DNA of 41,068 nucleotides from Candidatus Glassbacteria bacterium (lineage in GTDB: Bacteria; Gemmatimonadota; Glassbacteria; GWA2-58-10), in the NCBI GenBank assembly GCA_019456185.1, contig VRUH01000004.1:110479-151546 (forward strand), given 5' to 3'. Under the pieces are notes generated by a model, which searched no databases, was not told the DNA's origin, and saw nothing but the letters and a program-made list of their open reading frames with translations. How positions within the stretch are numbered: position 1 is the first letter of the stretch; the number at the start of each line of letters is the position of its first letter. Below are positions 8,353 to 16,730 of this stretch, piece after piece. The translations under genes were made by a program, and so were the position numbers.

Positions 8353-10426
8353 GTTCGGCAACCACCAGCAGGCTGCCGGTGAACGCGCAGTTGATTGCAG
8401 GGTCGTGGGCGCTGACCTCCCCCAGATCGGCGCCGTTGATATAGTCGCTGACCCTGTAGGTTCTGCCCTGGAGGAGGCCGCGAATTTCAAGCGGCTTGTT
8501 CCCGGCCCAGCGCTCGGCGAAAAACGCGTAGTAAATCTTACCGTTTTTCCGGACGGCATGGGCTTCTGGTCTGTCCCAGGCCAGATCGTACAGGTTGAGG
8601 TATTCTCCGCTGCTGAGCATCCGCCTGTTGTACAGACCGAACCAGAGCTGCCATTTCTTGCGCTGGGCCTCGGAAAGAGCCGAGTAAAGCGTAGTCAACT
8701 GGGCGCCGGTGCCCACCGCGCTCTCGAACGACTCGGGCACGGACCATTCCTCCCATTCGTGAATCGGAATCTGGTAGCAGTCGCCGACACAGAACGATGG
8801 CCCGCGGAAGGCTTTCTCCACCTTGATCCGCCGTCTCATCTGGGTCAGATTCGTGGGGTCCGAGGCATTGGCCACATTATAGTATGGCATCTTGAACGGG
8901 TCGTGGGGCAGGCTGCAGATACACATTTCCACCGGCGCGCCGGGTTTGATCCGCTGCGCTGCCTGGTAGATCGCCTCGTACATCGCGCTCTGGCCGGTGA
9001 ACGAATCGAGCGGAGAATCGTGGTTGTGCGCCGGGTTGAAACAGGGTGGGGCCGCGCTCAGACCGGTGGTGTCGAGATAAAGTCCGTCATAGCCCCAGTC
9101 ACCCATGAATTTCTCCACCAGGCCGACCACATGGTCGACAGCCGGTTGACAGCCCGGACAGAGGTAATGGAGCTTGCGGCCGCAGCGCGGATAGCTGCCG
9201 TCCTCGTTCCGGATCAGCCAGTCGGCGTGATCCTCGTAGAGCCGGCTGTCGCGCTCGACTCCCGGCGGGTACCACCACAGGCTGGTCATGAAGCCTTTCT
9301 GTTTTATTTTCGTCACAAACTCGCGCATGTCCTTGCCGCCGCCGGGGAATTTGCCCTTATCAGGCTTAGGCTCCCAGTCCCCGTAAGTCGTAAACCACCC
9401 GTCGTCCAGCATCGCCATGCCGATCCCGAACCGCCTGATCTCGTCCAGCGCGCCGAAAATCTGTTCCCGGGTGAAATCCAGCCCGAACCCCCAGCTTTTC
9501 CAGTACGGCTTGTAACAGGCCTCGGGAGAGCCGGTCAGGATTTGCAGGCCGCGGGCGCGCAGCAGCGTGGTCCACGAGCGGATGGCGTCGTGGAAATCCA
9601 GCCGGTGAGCAATCAGCGCGCTGCGCAGGGACCTGGTGCTCTCTCCCGGCTGGAGGACCGTTTTCTGGCCGAACCGTGACTCGGGAGTCTCGGACAGCGC
9701 CGCCTCCACCAGCCCGTCGCCGCGGGTGCGCACTGGCAGCGAGGCCCAGACAGGGTGTGTCTCCGCGCTGGCGACAGCCAGGCCGCTCGACGGCGACCAG
9801 AGGTCCACCAGCGGCGACCCGCCGCCCTCGCCCAGGCCGGGCTTGTCCGGGTCGGCGCCGGTGAAATTCCGGCGGTTGAATTGCGAGTCGAGCCAAACCA
9901 CCGAGTAATCGTCGCCCCAGCGGCCCGCAGCTCCCAGATACGATGCGAACTCCCAGGGAGGTCTGCCGGGATCATCCAGCCTGCGGTCGAGCAGTACGCG
10001 GCAGGAGACAAGCTCGTCGATAGAGAGCGGCTGCACGCCGTTGTTGGTATATTCCGCGCGGGCGGTTACCACTCCGGGCAGGGTATCATAGAAATCCAGC
10101 GTGAGGGTCAGCCCGATTTCGACCGGCGGGTAGAACTCCCTGCCGTGCTGGCTGGCCGCGGCGTTGATTATCAGGCTTTTGCCGCTGACCGCGCAGCCGG
10201 CCAGTTCCAGTTGTTCCACACTGTTCCAGTCCACCCGCCAGCCGTCGATATCGAACCCGCCGAGCCGGGCGACAAACGAGCTGTGACCCACTTCGCGGGT
10301 CAGGCACAGGCGGCCGGAATCGTGCATCAACCGGGGGATCAGCGCCAGACGGTCAGTCACCAGCAGACTCAGCGGGCCGGACTCGGCCACCAGGCCTGCT
10401 TCTGTCGCGGATACCTTGAGTATCAT
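8342..10426 (-). CDS. GH36-like alpha-galactosidase
   Basis: 694 residues, close to the usual GH36 length. An N-terminal beta-sandwich (to about residue 295) is followed by a TIM barrel. Barrel landmarks are AMLDDGWFTTYGDWEP (D341-D342), the candidate nucleophile strand DGLYLDTTG (D452) and the candidate acid/base region NASDPTN (D523). A short beta domain closes the protein. These match the melibiase clan, which cleaves terminal alpha-galactose. No signal peptide is visible, so the enzyme is probably cytoplasmic and would act on imported oligosaccharides, consistent with the symporter gene just upstream in the same direction. A weak AGGG precedes the ATG. The specificity could be another alpha-linked sugar. 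Confidence 0.85.
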   Translation of the reverse strand: MILKVSATEAGLVAESGPLSLLVTDRLALIPRLMHDSGRLCLTREVGHSSFVARLGGFDIDGWRVDWNSVEQLELAGCAVSGKSLIINAAASQHGREFYPPVEIGLTLTLDFYDTLPGVVTARAEYTNNGVQPLSIDELVSCRVLLDRRLDDPGRPPWEFASYLGAAGRWGDDYSVVWLDSQFNRRNFTGADPDKPGLGEGGGSPLVDLWSPSSGLAVASAETHPVWASLPVRTRGDGLVEAALSETPESRFGQKTVLQPGESTRSLRSALIAHRLDFHDAIRSWTTLLRARGLQILTGSPEACYKPYWKSWGFGLDFTREQIFGALDEIRRFGIGMAMLDDGWFTTYGDWEPKPDKGKFPGGGKDMREFVTKIKQKGFMTSLWWYPPGVERDSRLYEDHADWLIRNEDGSYPRCGRKLHYLCPGCQPAVDHVVGLVEKFMGDWGYDGLYLDTTGLSAAPPCFNPAHNHDSPLDSFTGQSAMYEAIYQAAQRIKPGAPVEMCICSLPHDPFKMPYYNVANASDPTNLTQMRRRIKVEKAFRGPSFCVGDCYQIPIHEWEEWSVPESFESAVGTGAQLTTLYSALSEAQRKKWQLWFGLYNRRMLSSGEYLNLYDLAWDRPEAHAVRKNGKIYYAFFAERWAGNKPLEIRGLLQGRTYRVSDYINGADLGEVSAHDPAINCAFTGSLLVVAEPVE

Positions 10427-10510
10427 TAGTTACAGACCCTTCCTCTGGTATCGTTATGCGCTGAAGATTTCCCATCCTAATTAGCAGCAAGAGAGGAATT
10501 GGGGCAATCG

Positions 10511-10556
10511 AAATCCAAAAACTTAACAACCCCCTGTTTCCCCTTTTGCCGAGGGG
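10511..10556 (-). repeat. Dispersed intergenic repeat, copy A
   Basis: Read on the minus strand this is CCCCTCGGCAAAAGGGG then AAACAGGGGGTTGTT and GTTTTTGGATTT. It closely matches 26071-26116 on the plus strand (CCCC..AAGGGG, AAACAGGGGGTTGT, GTTTTTGGGATT). It lies in the 157-bp gap between the symporter and GH36-like genes, contains a small hairpin and no ORF. Shared sequence at two unrelated intergenic sites marks it as a dispersed repeat. Confidence 0.7.
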
Positions 10557-10583
10557 ATGTTTTTCTTGCCGCCACGTTACCGA

Positions 10584-12242
10584 TCAGTCAAACAGTAACC
10601 GGGTTCCGCAGCCCACGAAATAGATGACCATGCCGCTGATAGCCAGCAGCGAGGCGTGCTCGCTGCCGAACCCGCCCAGCACGATCCCGGAGATGAAAAC
10701 AAGCGCGCCGGCGATAATAATGCCCAGGGTGACCTTGCCCGGCAGCGAGCGGGGGATGACCGAATACCAGTCCTTACCCTCGCCCCGGTCGCTGCGGCGG
10801 ATTTTTTCCACCCGCTCGGGATCGGGAGGCGGGAAAAACGGGCTGACAGTCAAAGTCAGCAGGCAGGCGCCGACGAACACAGAGAGCGTGGTCCACCAGA
10901 GGGGATCTTCCACCTGCCAGACCGCACAGAGGTAGCTGGCCGCCAGCCCGATCAACGCTCCGCCGACATAACCCGCCACAGCGCCCTGCTCGTTGATCCG
11001 GCGGCCCTTGAGACCGAAAATGATCGCCACCACGAAGATGGGCGTGTCGAACACGGAGATAAGGGAGAGGAAGTTGTCGACAATACTGCGGCCCGATGCC
11101 TTGGCGGCGATCGCGAATATCACCATCAGCACGGTCATCAGGACGGTCATGTAGCGGCTGAACTTCAGGCGCTGCTCGCCGGTCGGCTCTGTGCGGCGGA
11201 GGCGCTGCCAGACGTCCTTGGCCAGCACGGTGGCCCCGGCGTTAAGCTCCGCGTCGATAGTTGAGAGCTGGCTGGCCAGCAGTCCGACGATAAAAATTCC
11301 CAGCAGGCCCAGCGGAATCCGGCTGACATAGAGCTGGGTCATGATCGAGTCGGCGTCGAACGCGCCCGGATCGGCCACCAGCAGCGGAGCGGCCAGACCG
11401 GCGAAAAAGTGGAACGGGTTGACCGGAGTGAGGATAATCCCCACCAGCACCATCGCCACTACCAGCGTTTTGACATTCTTGCTGCCGAACGAGCGCTGGA
11501 TCATCCCCTGGTCGCAGCAGAAAGCCACGATGCCCAGGAACAGGATGGCGACAATGAACTTGTAGCCGAACTTACCGCCTGCGGGGACGAAATTGAGCGC
11601 CTCAGCCGGGACTTTTTCGATAATCCCCGGCAGCCAGCCGGCCTCGCCGGCCACGAACCAGTAGCCGATCAGCGTGGCGATCAGGATCAGGATGAACTGG
11701 GCCGCGTCGGCGAAGATGACGCTGATCATCCCGCCCTCGTAGGTGTAGATACCCACCACGACGGTGAAGATGATTATCCACCAGTAGAAGCCGATTGCGG
11801 GTACAACCACGGAGCCTGCCAGGGCGGTGAGGTACATCATCAGGCCCAGCTTGCCTGCGCTCTTGAGCGAGTACATCCCGGCGGTAATCGAGTGGGCTCG
11901 GGGGCCGTAGCGCAGGCCCATGAACTCCGGGATCGTGGTCAGGCGCAGGCGGCGGAAGCCGGGCATGATAAACAGGCCGCAGAAGGCGAACGCCATGTTG
12001 CCGGTCCACTCGTGCCAGATGATACTCACGCCCTCGTAGGCGGCCTGGCCGGCCTCGGAGATGAAATTGTACATCCCCAGGTTGCAGGCGGCCATCGAGC
12101 AGACCACCAGTACCACAGGCATCTGACGGTTGGCGAGGTAGAAATCATCGGTATGGGCTACGCTGCGGCTCAGATAGCGGCCCAGGCCCAGCATGAACGC
12201 AAGCCAGATAAAAATTATCGCAATGTCGAACGTACCCAGCAT
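10584..12242 (-). CDS. Sodium:solute symporter (SSS family)
   Basis: 552 residues, almost entirely hydrophobic with short loops, as expected for the 13-15-helix SSS (SLC5-like) family. Family landmarks are DFYLANRQMP near the N-terminus and GFRRLRLTTIPEFMGLRYG after the third helix. The long central region with FVAILFLGIVAFCCDQGMIQR also fits. The protein would use the sodium gradient to import a sugar, sugar acid or similar solute. AGGGAG lies 5 nt before the ATG. A 41-residue membrane protein ends 48 bp upstream and a GH36-like enzyme starts 157 bp downstream, so the probable cargo is a product of polysaccharide breakdown. The substrate cannot be read from the sequence. Confidence 0.93.
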   Translation of the reverse strand: MLGTFDIAIIFIWLAFMLGLGRYLSRSVAHTDDFYLANRQMPVVLVVCSMAACNLGMYNFISEAGQAAYEGVSIIWHEWTGNMAFAFCGLFIMPGFRRLRLTTIPEFMGLRYGPRAHSITAGMYSLKSAGKLGLMMYLTALAGSVVVPAIGFYWWIIIFTVVVGIYTYEGGMISVIFADAAQFILILIATLIGYWFVAGEAGWLPGIIEKVPAEALNFVPAGGKFGYKFIVAILFLGIVAFCCDQGMIQRSFGSKNVKTLVVAMVLVGIILTPVNPFHFFAGLAAPLLVADPGAFDADSIMTQLYVSRIPLGLLGIFIVGLLASQLSTIDAELNAGATVLAKDVWQRLRRTEPTGEQRLKFSRYMTVLMTVLMVIFAIAAKASGRSIVDNFLSLISVFDTPIFVVAIIFGLKGRRINEQGAVAGYVGGALIGLAASYLCAVWQVEDPLWWTTLSVFVGACLLTLTVSPFFPPPDPERVEKIRRSDRGEGKDWYSVIPRSLPGKVTLGIIIAGALVFISGIVLGGFGSEHASLLAISGMVIYFVGCGTRLLFD

Positions 12243-12290
12243 GTTCGCTCCCTGGAAGCTCGGTTAAGCTGATCGAAAAGTTGGACTCGT

Positions 12291-12416
12291 CTATTCCTGG
12301 CTTTCGGTGTGATGTCCGCCGCGGGTAAACAGTTTGAATGCCTTGAACGCACCGAGAGCCACCAGTACGATCACGACGATTACGAAGGCGAACGACGCTA
12401 TCTCGATCAAGTGCAT
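12291..12416 (-). CDS. 41-residue single-pass membrane protein, probable symporter accessory
   Basis: A short gene of 42 codons (ATG at 12416, TAG at 12291-12293). The product starts MHLIEIASFAFVIVVIVLVA, continues LGAFKAFKLFTRGGHH and ends TESQE: one hydrophobic helix (about residues 7-22) followed by a basic, then polar tail. GGGAG stands 7 nt before the ATG, the start is 15 bp after the stop of the UroD-like gene, and its stop is 48 bp before the SSS symporter. Codon choice resembles the neighbours. Small membrane partners encoded beside SSS and NSS symporters are known, so a role in stabilising or regulating the transporter is likely, but this is inferred from position and topology only. 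Confidence 0.75.
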   Translation of the reverse strand: MHLIEIASFAFVIVVIVLVALGAFKAFKLFTRGGHHTESQE

Positions 12417-12431
12417 GTAACAACTCCCGGT

Positions 12432-13595
12432 TCAGTTATAAGTGCACGCGCGGGCCTCGTCGCCAAAAGTGCGCATCAACTCTTCGTCGGCTTCGAAAAA
12501 GTGGTCGCTGGGCGCCAGGATGTAGCCTCCGCCATCGCCGGCCTGCTCGAAACAGCGGCGGACCTCGGCGCGGGTCTCCTCTGGAGAACAGCCGGTGAAA
12601 CAGTGCCCCTGGTCGAACCCGCCGATCATGCAGACTTTGCCGCCGATCCGCCGGTTGGCTTCCGCCAGCTCGGTGTCGGCGCCCATCGCGGGCGGAGTGA
12701 ACGTTTCGACCGCGTCCGGCCCCATCCCGGCGATCAGCTCCAGCAGCGGCATGATCCCGCCGCAGATATGGTAGACAATCCGCTGGCCCGCCTCGTGTGC
12801 GGCCTCGATAATCCGGCTGTCGCTGGGGGCGACGAACTCCTCGAAGATAGCCGGACTGATCACCGTGGAGCTGGCCGAGCCTCCGCCAAGTTCGAGCAGG
12901 TCGTAATTGGCTCCGGCGAGCGAACGGGCGAACACCAGTTTACGCCGCAGCAGGATATCGAGCAGTTCATGGACCCAGGCCGGATCGTCGAACGTCTCCA
13001 TGATCAGCTGCTGGGTGCCGGTCAGGCAGGTGGCGTCCTGCCACGTACCGGGCTGGCCGTAGACGTCGAAACAGCAGATATGCCCGCGCACGATCCCGGT
13101 TTCGCCGAATTCGGCGGCCTGACGGTTGACCTCGTCCACGTCGCATTTGGGCGCGGTGGCGAACTCGGCGATCAACTCGATATCGCTCTTTTCCTTGATC
13201 AGATTCTCCGCGACCCAGGCCGTTTTGCCGTCGTCCTGGATCACCATGCCGAGCTCGCCGCGGGGAGTGTGGAAGCGGTAGCGGGTCGTGCAGTAATCCG
13301 GGTCGGGGATCTGTTCGGAAGCCACCCGCCAGTGGTCACTGGCAACCCTTGTGCTTTCCAGGAAACCAGCTTCACCCTGATCCGGATCCGAATACTCGCC
13401 GGAAGCTTTGTCCGGACGGTGGGGCACCGTCCAGAGGATCGGGTCCAGCCCGTAGCGCCGGAAAAAATCCATCCGCGATGCGCCGCCGAGGCTGTCCCTG
13501 AGATACGAATCCATTACGTGATGAGTCGTGACAGGCAGACGGTCGGGCTGACGGCGGTCCAGGGCCGCCAGCAGCCTCTGGCGGGAGGACATCAC
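12432..13595 (-). CDS. Uroporphyrinogen decarboxylase (UroD)-family protein
   Basis: 387 residues of the UroD superfamily: MSSRQRLLAALDRRQPDRLP at the start, an ILWTVPH strand, and the C-terminal landmarks YHICGGIMPLLELIAGMG and MIGGFDQGHCF. It starts at GTG 13595, whose bases overlap the TGA of the transglutaminase-like gene (GTGA, 4 nt), with GGAGG 7 nt upstream; an ATG follows one codon later. The overlap implies translational coupling. Family members outside haem synthesis are mostly corrinoid-dependent methyltransferases (MtaA/CmuA type). With no haem genes nearby, and a symporter and glycan enzymes as neighbours, a methyltransferase or demethylase role on a methylated substrate is more likely than haem synthesis. 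No corrinoid protein gene is visible in the window. Confidence 0.85.
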   Translation of the reverse strand: MMSSRQRLLAALDRRQPDRLPVTTHHVMDSYLRDSLGGASRMDFFRRYGLDPILWTVPHRPDKASGEYSDPDQGEAGFLESTRVASDHWRVASEQIPDPDYCTTRYRFHTPRGELGMVIQDDGKTAWVAENLIKEKSDIELIAEFATAPKCDVDEVNRQAAEFGETGIVRGHICCFDVYGQPGTWQDATCLTGTQQLIMETFDDPAWVHELLDILLRRKLVFARSLAGANYDLLELGGGSASSTVISPAIFEEFVAPSDSRIIEAAHEAGQRIVYHICGGIMPLLELIAGMGPDAVETFTPPAMGADTELAEANRRIGGKVCMIGGFDQGHCFTGCSPEETRAEVRRCFEQAGDGGGYILAPSDHFFEADEELMRTFGDEARACTYN

Positions 13596-15841
13596 CTGAC
13601 AGCCTCCGAGCGGTCGAAATCGATCTCCTTCTTGACTAGCATGTATCCGCCGGGACGGCTCTGCCAGCGCTCGGGGATTTCATCCAGGGGGTCCACGGCC
13701 ACGTACACCAGCCGGGTGCCGCTCAGGCCGCTTACATCCCAGTTCACCCGGGCTACGCCGAACTCGCCGGGGGCTATCGAGGGAATGATTGTCTCGCCGA
13801 TCACGTTGCGGTCCATCCGTCCCGCCACCGGCTGGCCGTCGTAAAAGCGCACCCGGACATTACGTGCCTCGCGGGCGCGGGGGAGATGCCCATAAAGGTT
13901 CTGGTTACGCACCAGGGCGGTGACAGTCATGTTGTCACCGTCGCGGCTGAAGGTTACGAACGAAGGGTCCTTGAGCACCAGTTCGGCCTTGTTGTAGACA
14001 ACCAGCGGCCGGCTGGTGCGGTTGTCGCTCTCATCGGCTTCGGCGATTTCATTGTCCGGGTCGACCACCGCGTGGATAGTGTTGCTGATATAGCCCGTGC
14101 TCTTTTTGCCGCTGCCGATCGAGACCCCGGTGCCGGCGTCGGGCTGGTACTGGACAGCCGTCCAGGGAACCGATACCTCCACACTCCGGCCCGCACCGAG
14201 GGAGGCGACCGTGACGTCCTCGCCGATCCGCATGCCGCCATCGTCCGGGTCGCCGTCGAAAAAGCGCACTTTCACGTTTTCGGCAGGGCTGTCTCCCCGG
14301 TTGGTAACCAGGGCTGTGATCTCGATCCGGTCGTCAACCGCGGGGTCGTCCTGGCTGAACAGGATATTGGTATCCTCGAGCCAGTGGAACGTGACCTTGC
14401 GCGCGTGCCTGCCCCGGCTGTCGTCACGCCACACCAGTCTGTTGGTTCCGGCCTGAAGGTCGGGCAGGATCATCGGGCGGTAAAACAGGTCGGCGGTCAG
14501 GGAGATATCGCGCAAGACCACTTGGGCCGGGTCGTCGCCGGAAGCCATCCTGAAGCGTACCAGGCAGCCGTACTTGTTTTCGCTGTACCAGGTGACCCGC
14601 TGGGTCTCCTCGGTTCTCAGGTCGATCTCGAATTCCCCGGAGCCCTCGCTTTGCCACAGCGTCAGCCAGCTCTGGCCCTCGTCGGTGGAAAGCTCCACCG
14701 TTACCGGGCTGCCGTCGGTGACGCCGGCGGCTCGCACGCTGAGGCTGGGAACAAAATACGGGACCCGGATGCGGTAAACCATGCTGCCCGCCATGTTCGC
14801 GCTGCCCGGCGTAAACACCCCGTTAGTCGCGCGGATGCCGTCCAGCTCGACAGGCTGTTCCTTGATTCCTGCCGGGTCCAGCCTGCAGGTGAGCGTACCG
14901 TTGGCGTAGATCAGCGGCTCCAGGGTCATCGCCTCGCGTCCCTCGCGGTGCTCCTCGATCCATTGTGGAGACAAATCCTTGCGGTTCCACCATTTGCCGA
15001 TGTTTTGCCAGCTCAAGTGCAGGAGTTCGCCGGCGTGAAGGTCCAGGGAGCTGTCCCAGACAGGGCAGGAGGAATTGAACAGGGTCCGGTTGGCGTAATG
15101 GGCGTTGAACCCGTCGTACCAGTCGCTGGCGGCGTTCATGTAGTTGCGCATGATCGAGGCGAACGACCAGTGGTTGTGCAGCCGGTTGTCGTAGTCCAGC
15201 CCGCGGCGGATCAGGCCGTCGTCCTTGTCCAGCTCGACCAGCGAGGCCACGGTGCGGTTGTCGTGGTTGAGGAAATAGCCGCGCAGGCGGGAGTCGTACA
15301 TGTGCCACTGGTTATCGTAGTAGACAGCGCTGATCGTGTGGCCGCCGGGCATGCCGATCACGGGGTTCAGGAATATGGCCGGAAAATCCGCGGACTCCCA
15401 GAGCGCGTTGAGCAGCAGGGCGTAGTTTCCGCACCAGCTGAATCCCCAGATATTGATATATTCCAACGGGTCGTCGCAGCCCTTGCCGCCGCGGTCGTAG
15501 AGGTTCTTGATCGCGAAATAGAAAATCGCCCGCACTTTTTCCTCATCGGTCATGCCGGGACGGATTATACTGCTGGCCAGGGACTTGATACTGGAGAAGT
15601 CGAGATCGCCCTCGCGGGTCAGCCGCAGGTTTTCGGCCGGACCCTCGATTGTGATCCCCGTGTTGCCCGGCGGCGTCCGCCCGTCAACATCGATAACGAA
15701 TTCAGCCGCAGCGGAACGGATTTCCTCGCTATGGCTCATCGGGCGGGGGGCCACTGCAAGGTTGGTAGAGGCGTAGAGGATGCCCGCCATGCCTAGCAGG
15801 AACGCCACGGGCATCATGTATAAAAAAATCCGGGGTTTCAT
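13592..15841 (-). CDS. Secreted transglutaminase-like protein with CARDB domains
   Basis: 749 residues from the ATG at 15841, which has GGAGG 5 nt upstream and opens a signal-anchor or signal peptide (MKPRIFLYMMPVAFLLGMAG). Residues about 85-190 form a transglutaminase-like papain fold with a complete putative Cys-His-Asp triad: FSWCGNYALLL (C137), GGHTISAVYYD (H168) and WHMYDSRL (D183). The middle is beta-rich. Two CARDB-like modules follow at about 495-620 and 625-740, each with the VRFYDG/VRFFDG and VVDPDNEI/VAVDPLDEI signatures. Catalysis could be proteolysis, amidase action or cross-linking of surface proteins; bacterial members are usually proteases. It begins 17 bp after a HEAT protein gene and overlaps the UroD-like gene by 4 nt, so the three are probably cotranscribed. 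Why it sits among glycan enzymes is unknown. Confidence 0.83.
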   Translation of the reverse strand: MKPRIFLYMMPVAFLLGMAGILYASTNLAVAPRPMSHSEEIRSAAAEFVIDVDGRTPPGNTGITIEGPAENLRLTREGDLDFSSIKSLASSIIRPGMTDEEKVRAIFYFAIKNLYDRGGKGCDDPLEYINIWGFSWCGNYALLLNALWESADFPAIFLNPVIGMPGGHTISAVYYDNQWHMYDSRLRGYFLNHDNRTVASLVELDKDDGLIRRGLDYDNRLHNHWSFASIMRNYMNAASDWYDGFNAHYANRTLFNSSCPVWDSSLDLHAGELLHLSWQNIGKWWNRKDLSPQWIEEHREGREAMTLEPLIYANGTLTCRLDPAGIKEQPVELDGIRATNGVFTPGSANMAGSMVYRIRVPYFVPSLSVRAAGVTDGSPVTVELSTDEGQSWLTLWQSEGSGEFEIDLRTEETQRVTWYSENKYGCLVRFRMASGDDPAQVVLRDISLTADLFYRPMILPDLQAGTNRLVWRDDSRGRHARKVTFHWLEDTNILFSQDDPAVDDRIEITALVTNRGDSPAENVKVRFFDGDPDDGGMRIGEDVTVASLGAGRSVEVSVPWTAVQYQPDAGTGVSIGSGKKSTGYISNTIHAVVDPDNEIAEADESDNRTSRPLVVYNKAELVLKDPSFVTFSRDGDNMTVTALVRNQNLYGHLPRAREARNVRVRFYDGQPVAGRMDRNVIGETIIPSIAPGEFGVARVNWDVSGLSGTRLVYVAVDPLDEIPERWQSRPGGYMLVKKEIDFDRSEAVR

Positions 15842-15858
15842 CGCATCCTCCGGCCAAG

Positions 15859-16710
15859 TTATTGCGGCCTGTCGGCCGCCAGCCACTGACGCCATTTTTT
15901 TGCATTAGTTTTGTAATCCTGTCCGGTCAACTGCTCCAGAGCCACCGCGGCGCCCCAGCAGGCCCAGTCCCGTCCCTCGCGGCTGATTCTGTTTTCGGGG
16001 TCCTCCAGCGCTTCGATCAGAGGCAGCAGAGCCCGGTTGTCTCTCAAATCGCCCAGGCCCAGCGCGGCCTGCTCGCGGGTGAACAGGCTGCCCTCGTTGA
16101 GCAGCTCCACGAGCGGAGTGTATGCCGCCCGGTCGTTGAGAGTGGCAAGCGACCTGGCCGCCGCGACCCGGGCGCGCTCGTCGGAATCGTTGAGCCCGGC
16201 CAGCAGGCAGCTCCTGATTTTCTCTCCGGCGGGGGAGGAAGCCAGTTCCGGCGAACCGCTGACCAGCATTTCCCGGCCGATTTCGCCCAGCAGCTGAAAC
16301 GTAACCACCCGGACACGCCAGAAACGGTCGCTCACCAGCCTGGCCAGCCGCTCGTCTATATCCCTGACACCGAGCCGGGCAGCCGCCTGCACCGCCCGCC
16401 AGCGGATAAAATCCGCGGGATCGTCGAAAGCCGCCAGCACGGGAGTCACCGCGTCCCCGTTCCCCGAATTGCCCAGCGCCTGGACCGCGCGCTCGCGGAC
16501 GTACTCATCGCTGTCTGAGGCGGCTGTAATCAGCGAGCCGAGGCCCTCTCCGTGACAGGTAACCGCGATCCGGCGCACCGCATCGAGCCTCACCGCCGGG
16601 TCCGGCGAGCCGAGGTGGCCGGTCAGTTCCTGCAGGGCCGTCCCGGCAAATGCAGCCGAACAGATTAAAGCAAGCAAACAAACGGCGGGAAAAATACTTT
16701 TAGCGGACAT
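15859..16710 (-). CDS. Secreted HEAT-repeat protein
   Basis: 283 residues from the ATG at 16710 (GGAGG 10 nt upstream), with a signal peptide MSAKSIFPAVCLLALICSAA ending AFAG. The rest is a helical solenoid of about six HEAT repeats, for example DPAVRLDAVRRIAV, DEYVRERAVQALGN, ADFIRWRAVQAAARLG, RFWRVRVVTFQLLG, DERARVAAARSLATL and SLFTREQAALGLGDL. It ends with a Trp-rich tail (KKWRQWLAAD). Such solenoids bind proteins and have no catalysis of their own. It lies 20 bp after the PL11 lyase gene and 17 bp before the transglutaminase-like gene, which could be its partner in the cell envelope (inference). Confidence 0.85.
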   Translation of the reverse strand: MSAKSIFPAVCLLALICSAAFAGTALQELTGHLGSPDPAVRLDAVRRIAVTCHGEGLGSLITAASDSDEYVRERAVQALGNSGNGDAVTPVLAAFDDPADFIRWRAVQAAARLGVRDIDERLARLVSDRFWRVRVVTFQLLGEIGREMLVSGSPELASSPAGEKIRSCLLAGLNDSDERARVAAARSLATLNDRAAYTPLVELLNEGSLFTREQAALGLGDLRDNRALLPLIEALEDPENRISREGRDWACWGAAVALEQLTGQDYKTNAKKWRQWLAADRPQ

Positions 16711-16730
16711 CGAACAGAAGCCTCCAGAGT

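Noticed and set aside
8405-9679. 424-codon open frame on the plus strand
   Set aside because: It is antisense to the GH36-like gene, which has its catalytic motifs in order; the antisense frame has none.
12309-15796. Long open frames on the plus strand opposite the UroD-like and transglutaminase-like genes (about 510 and 640 codons)
   Set aside because: They mirror the codon structure of the minus-strand genes, lack ribosome sites and domain motifs, and have Arg/Gly/Ala/Val-rich compositions typical of antisense frames in GC-rich genes.
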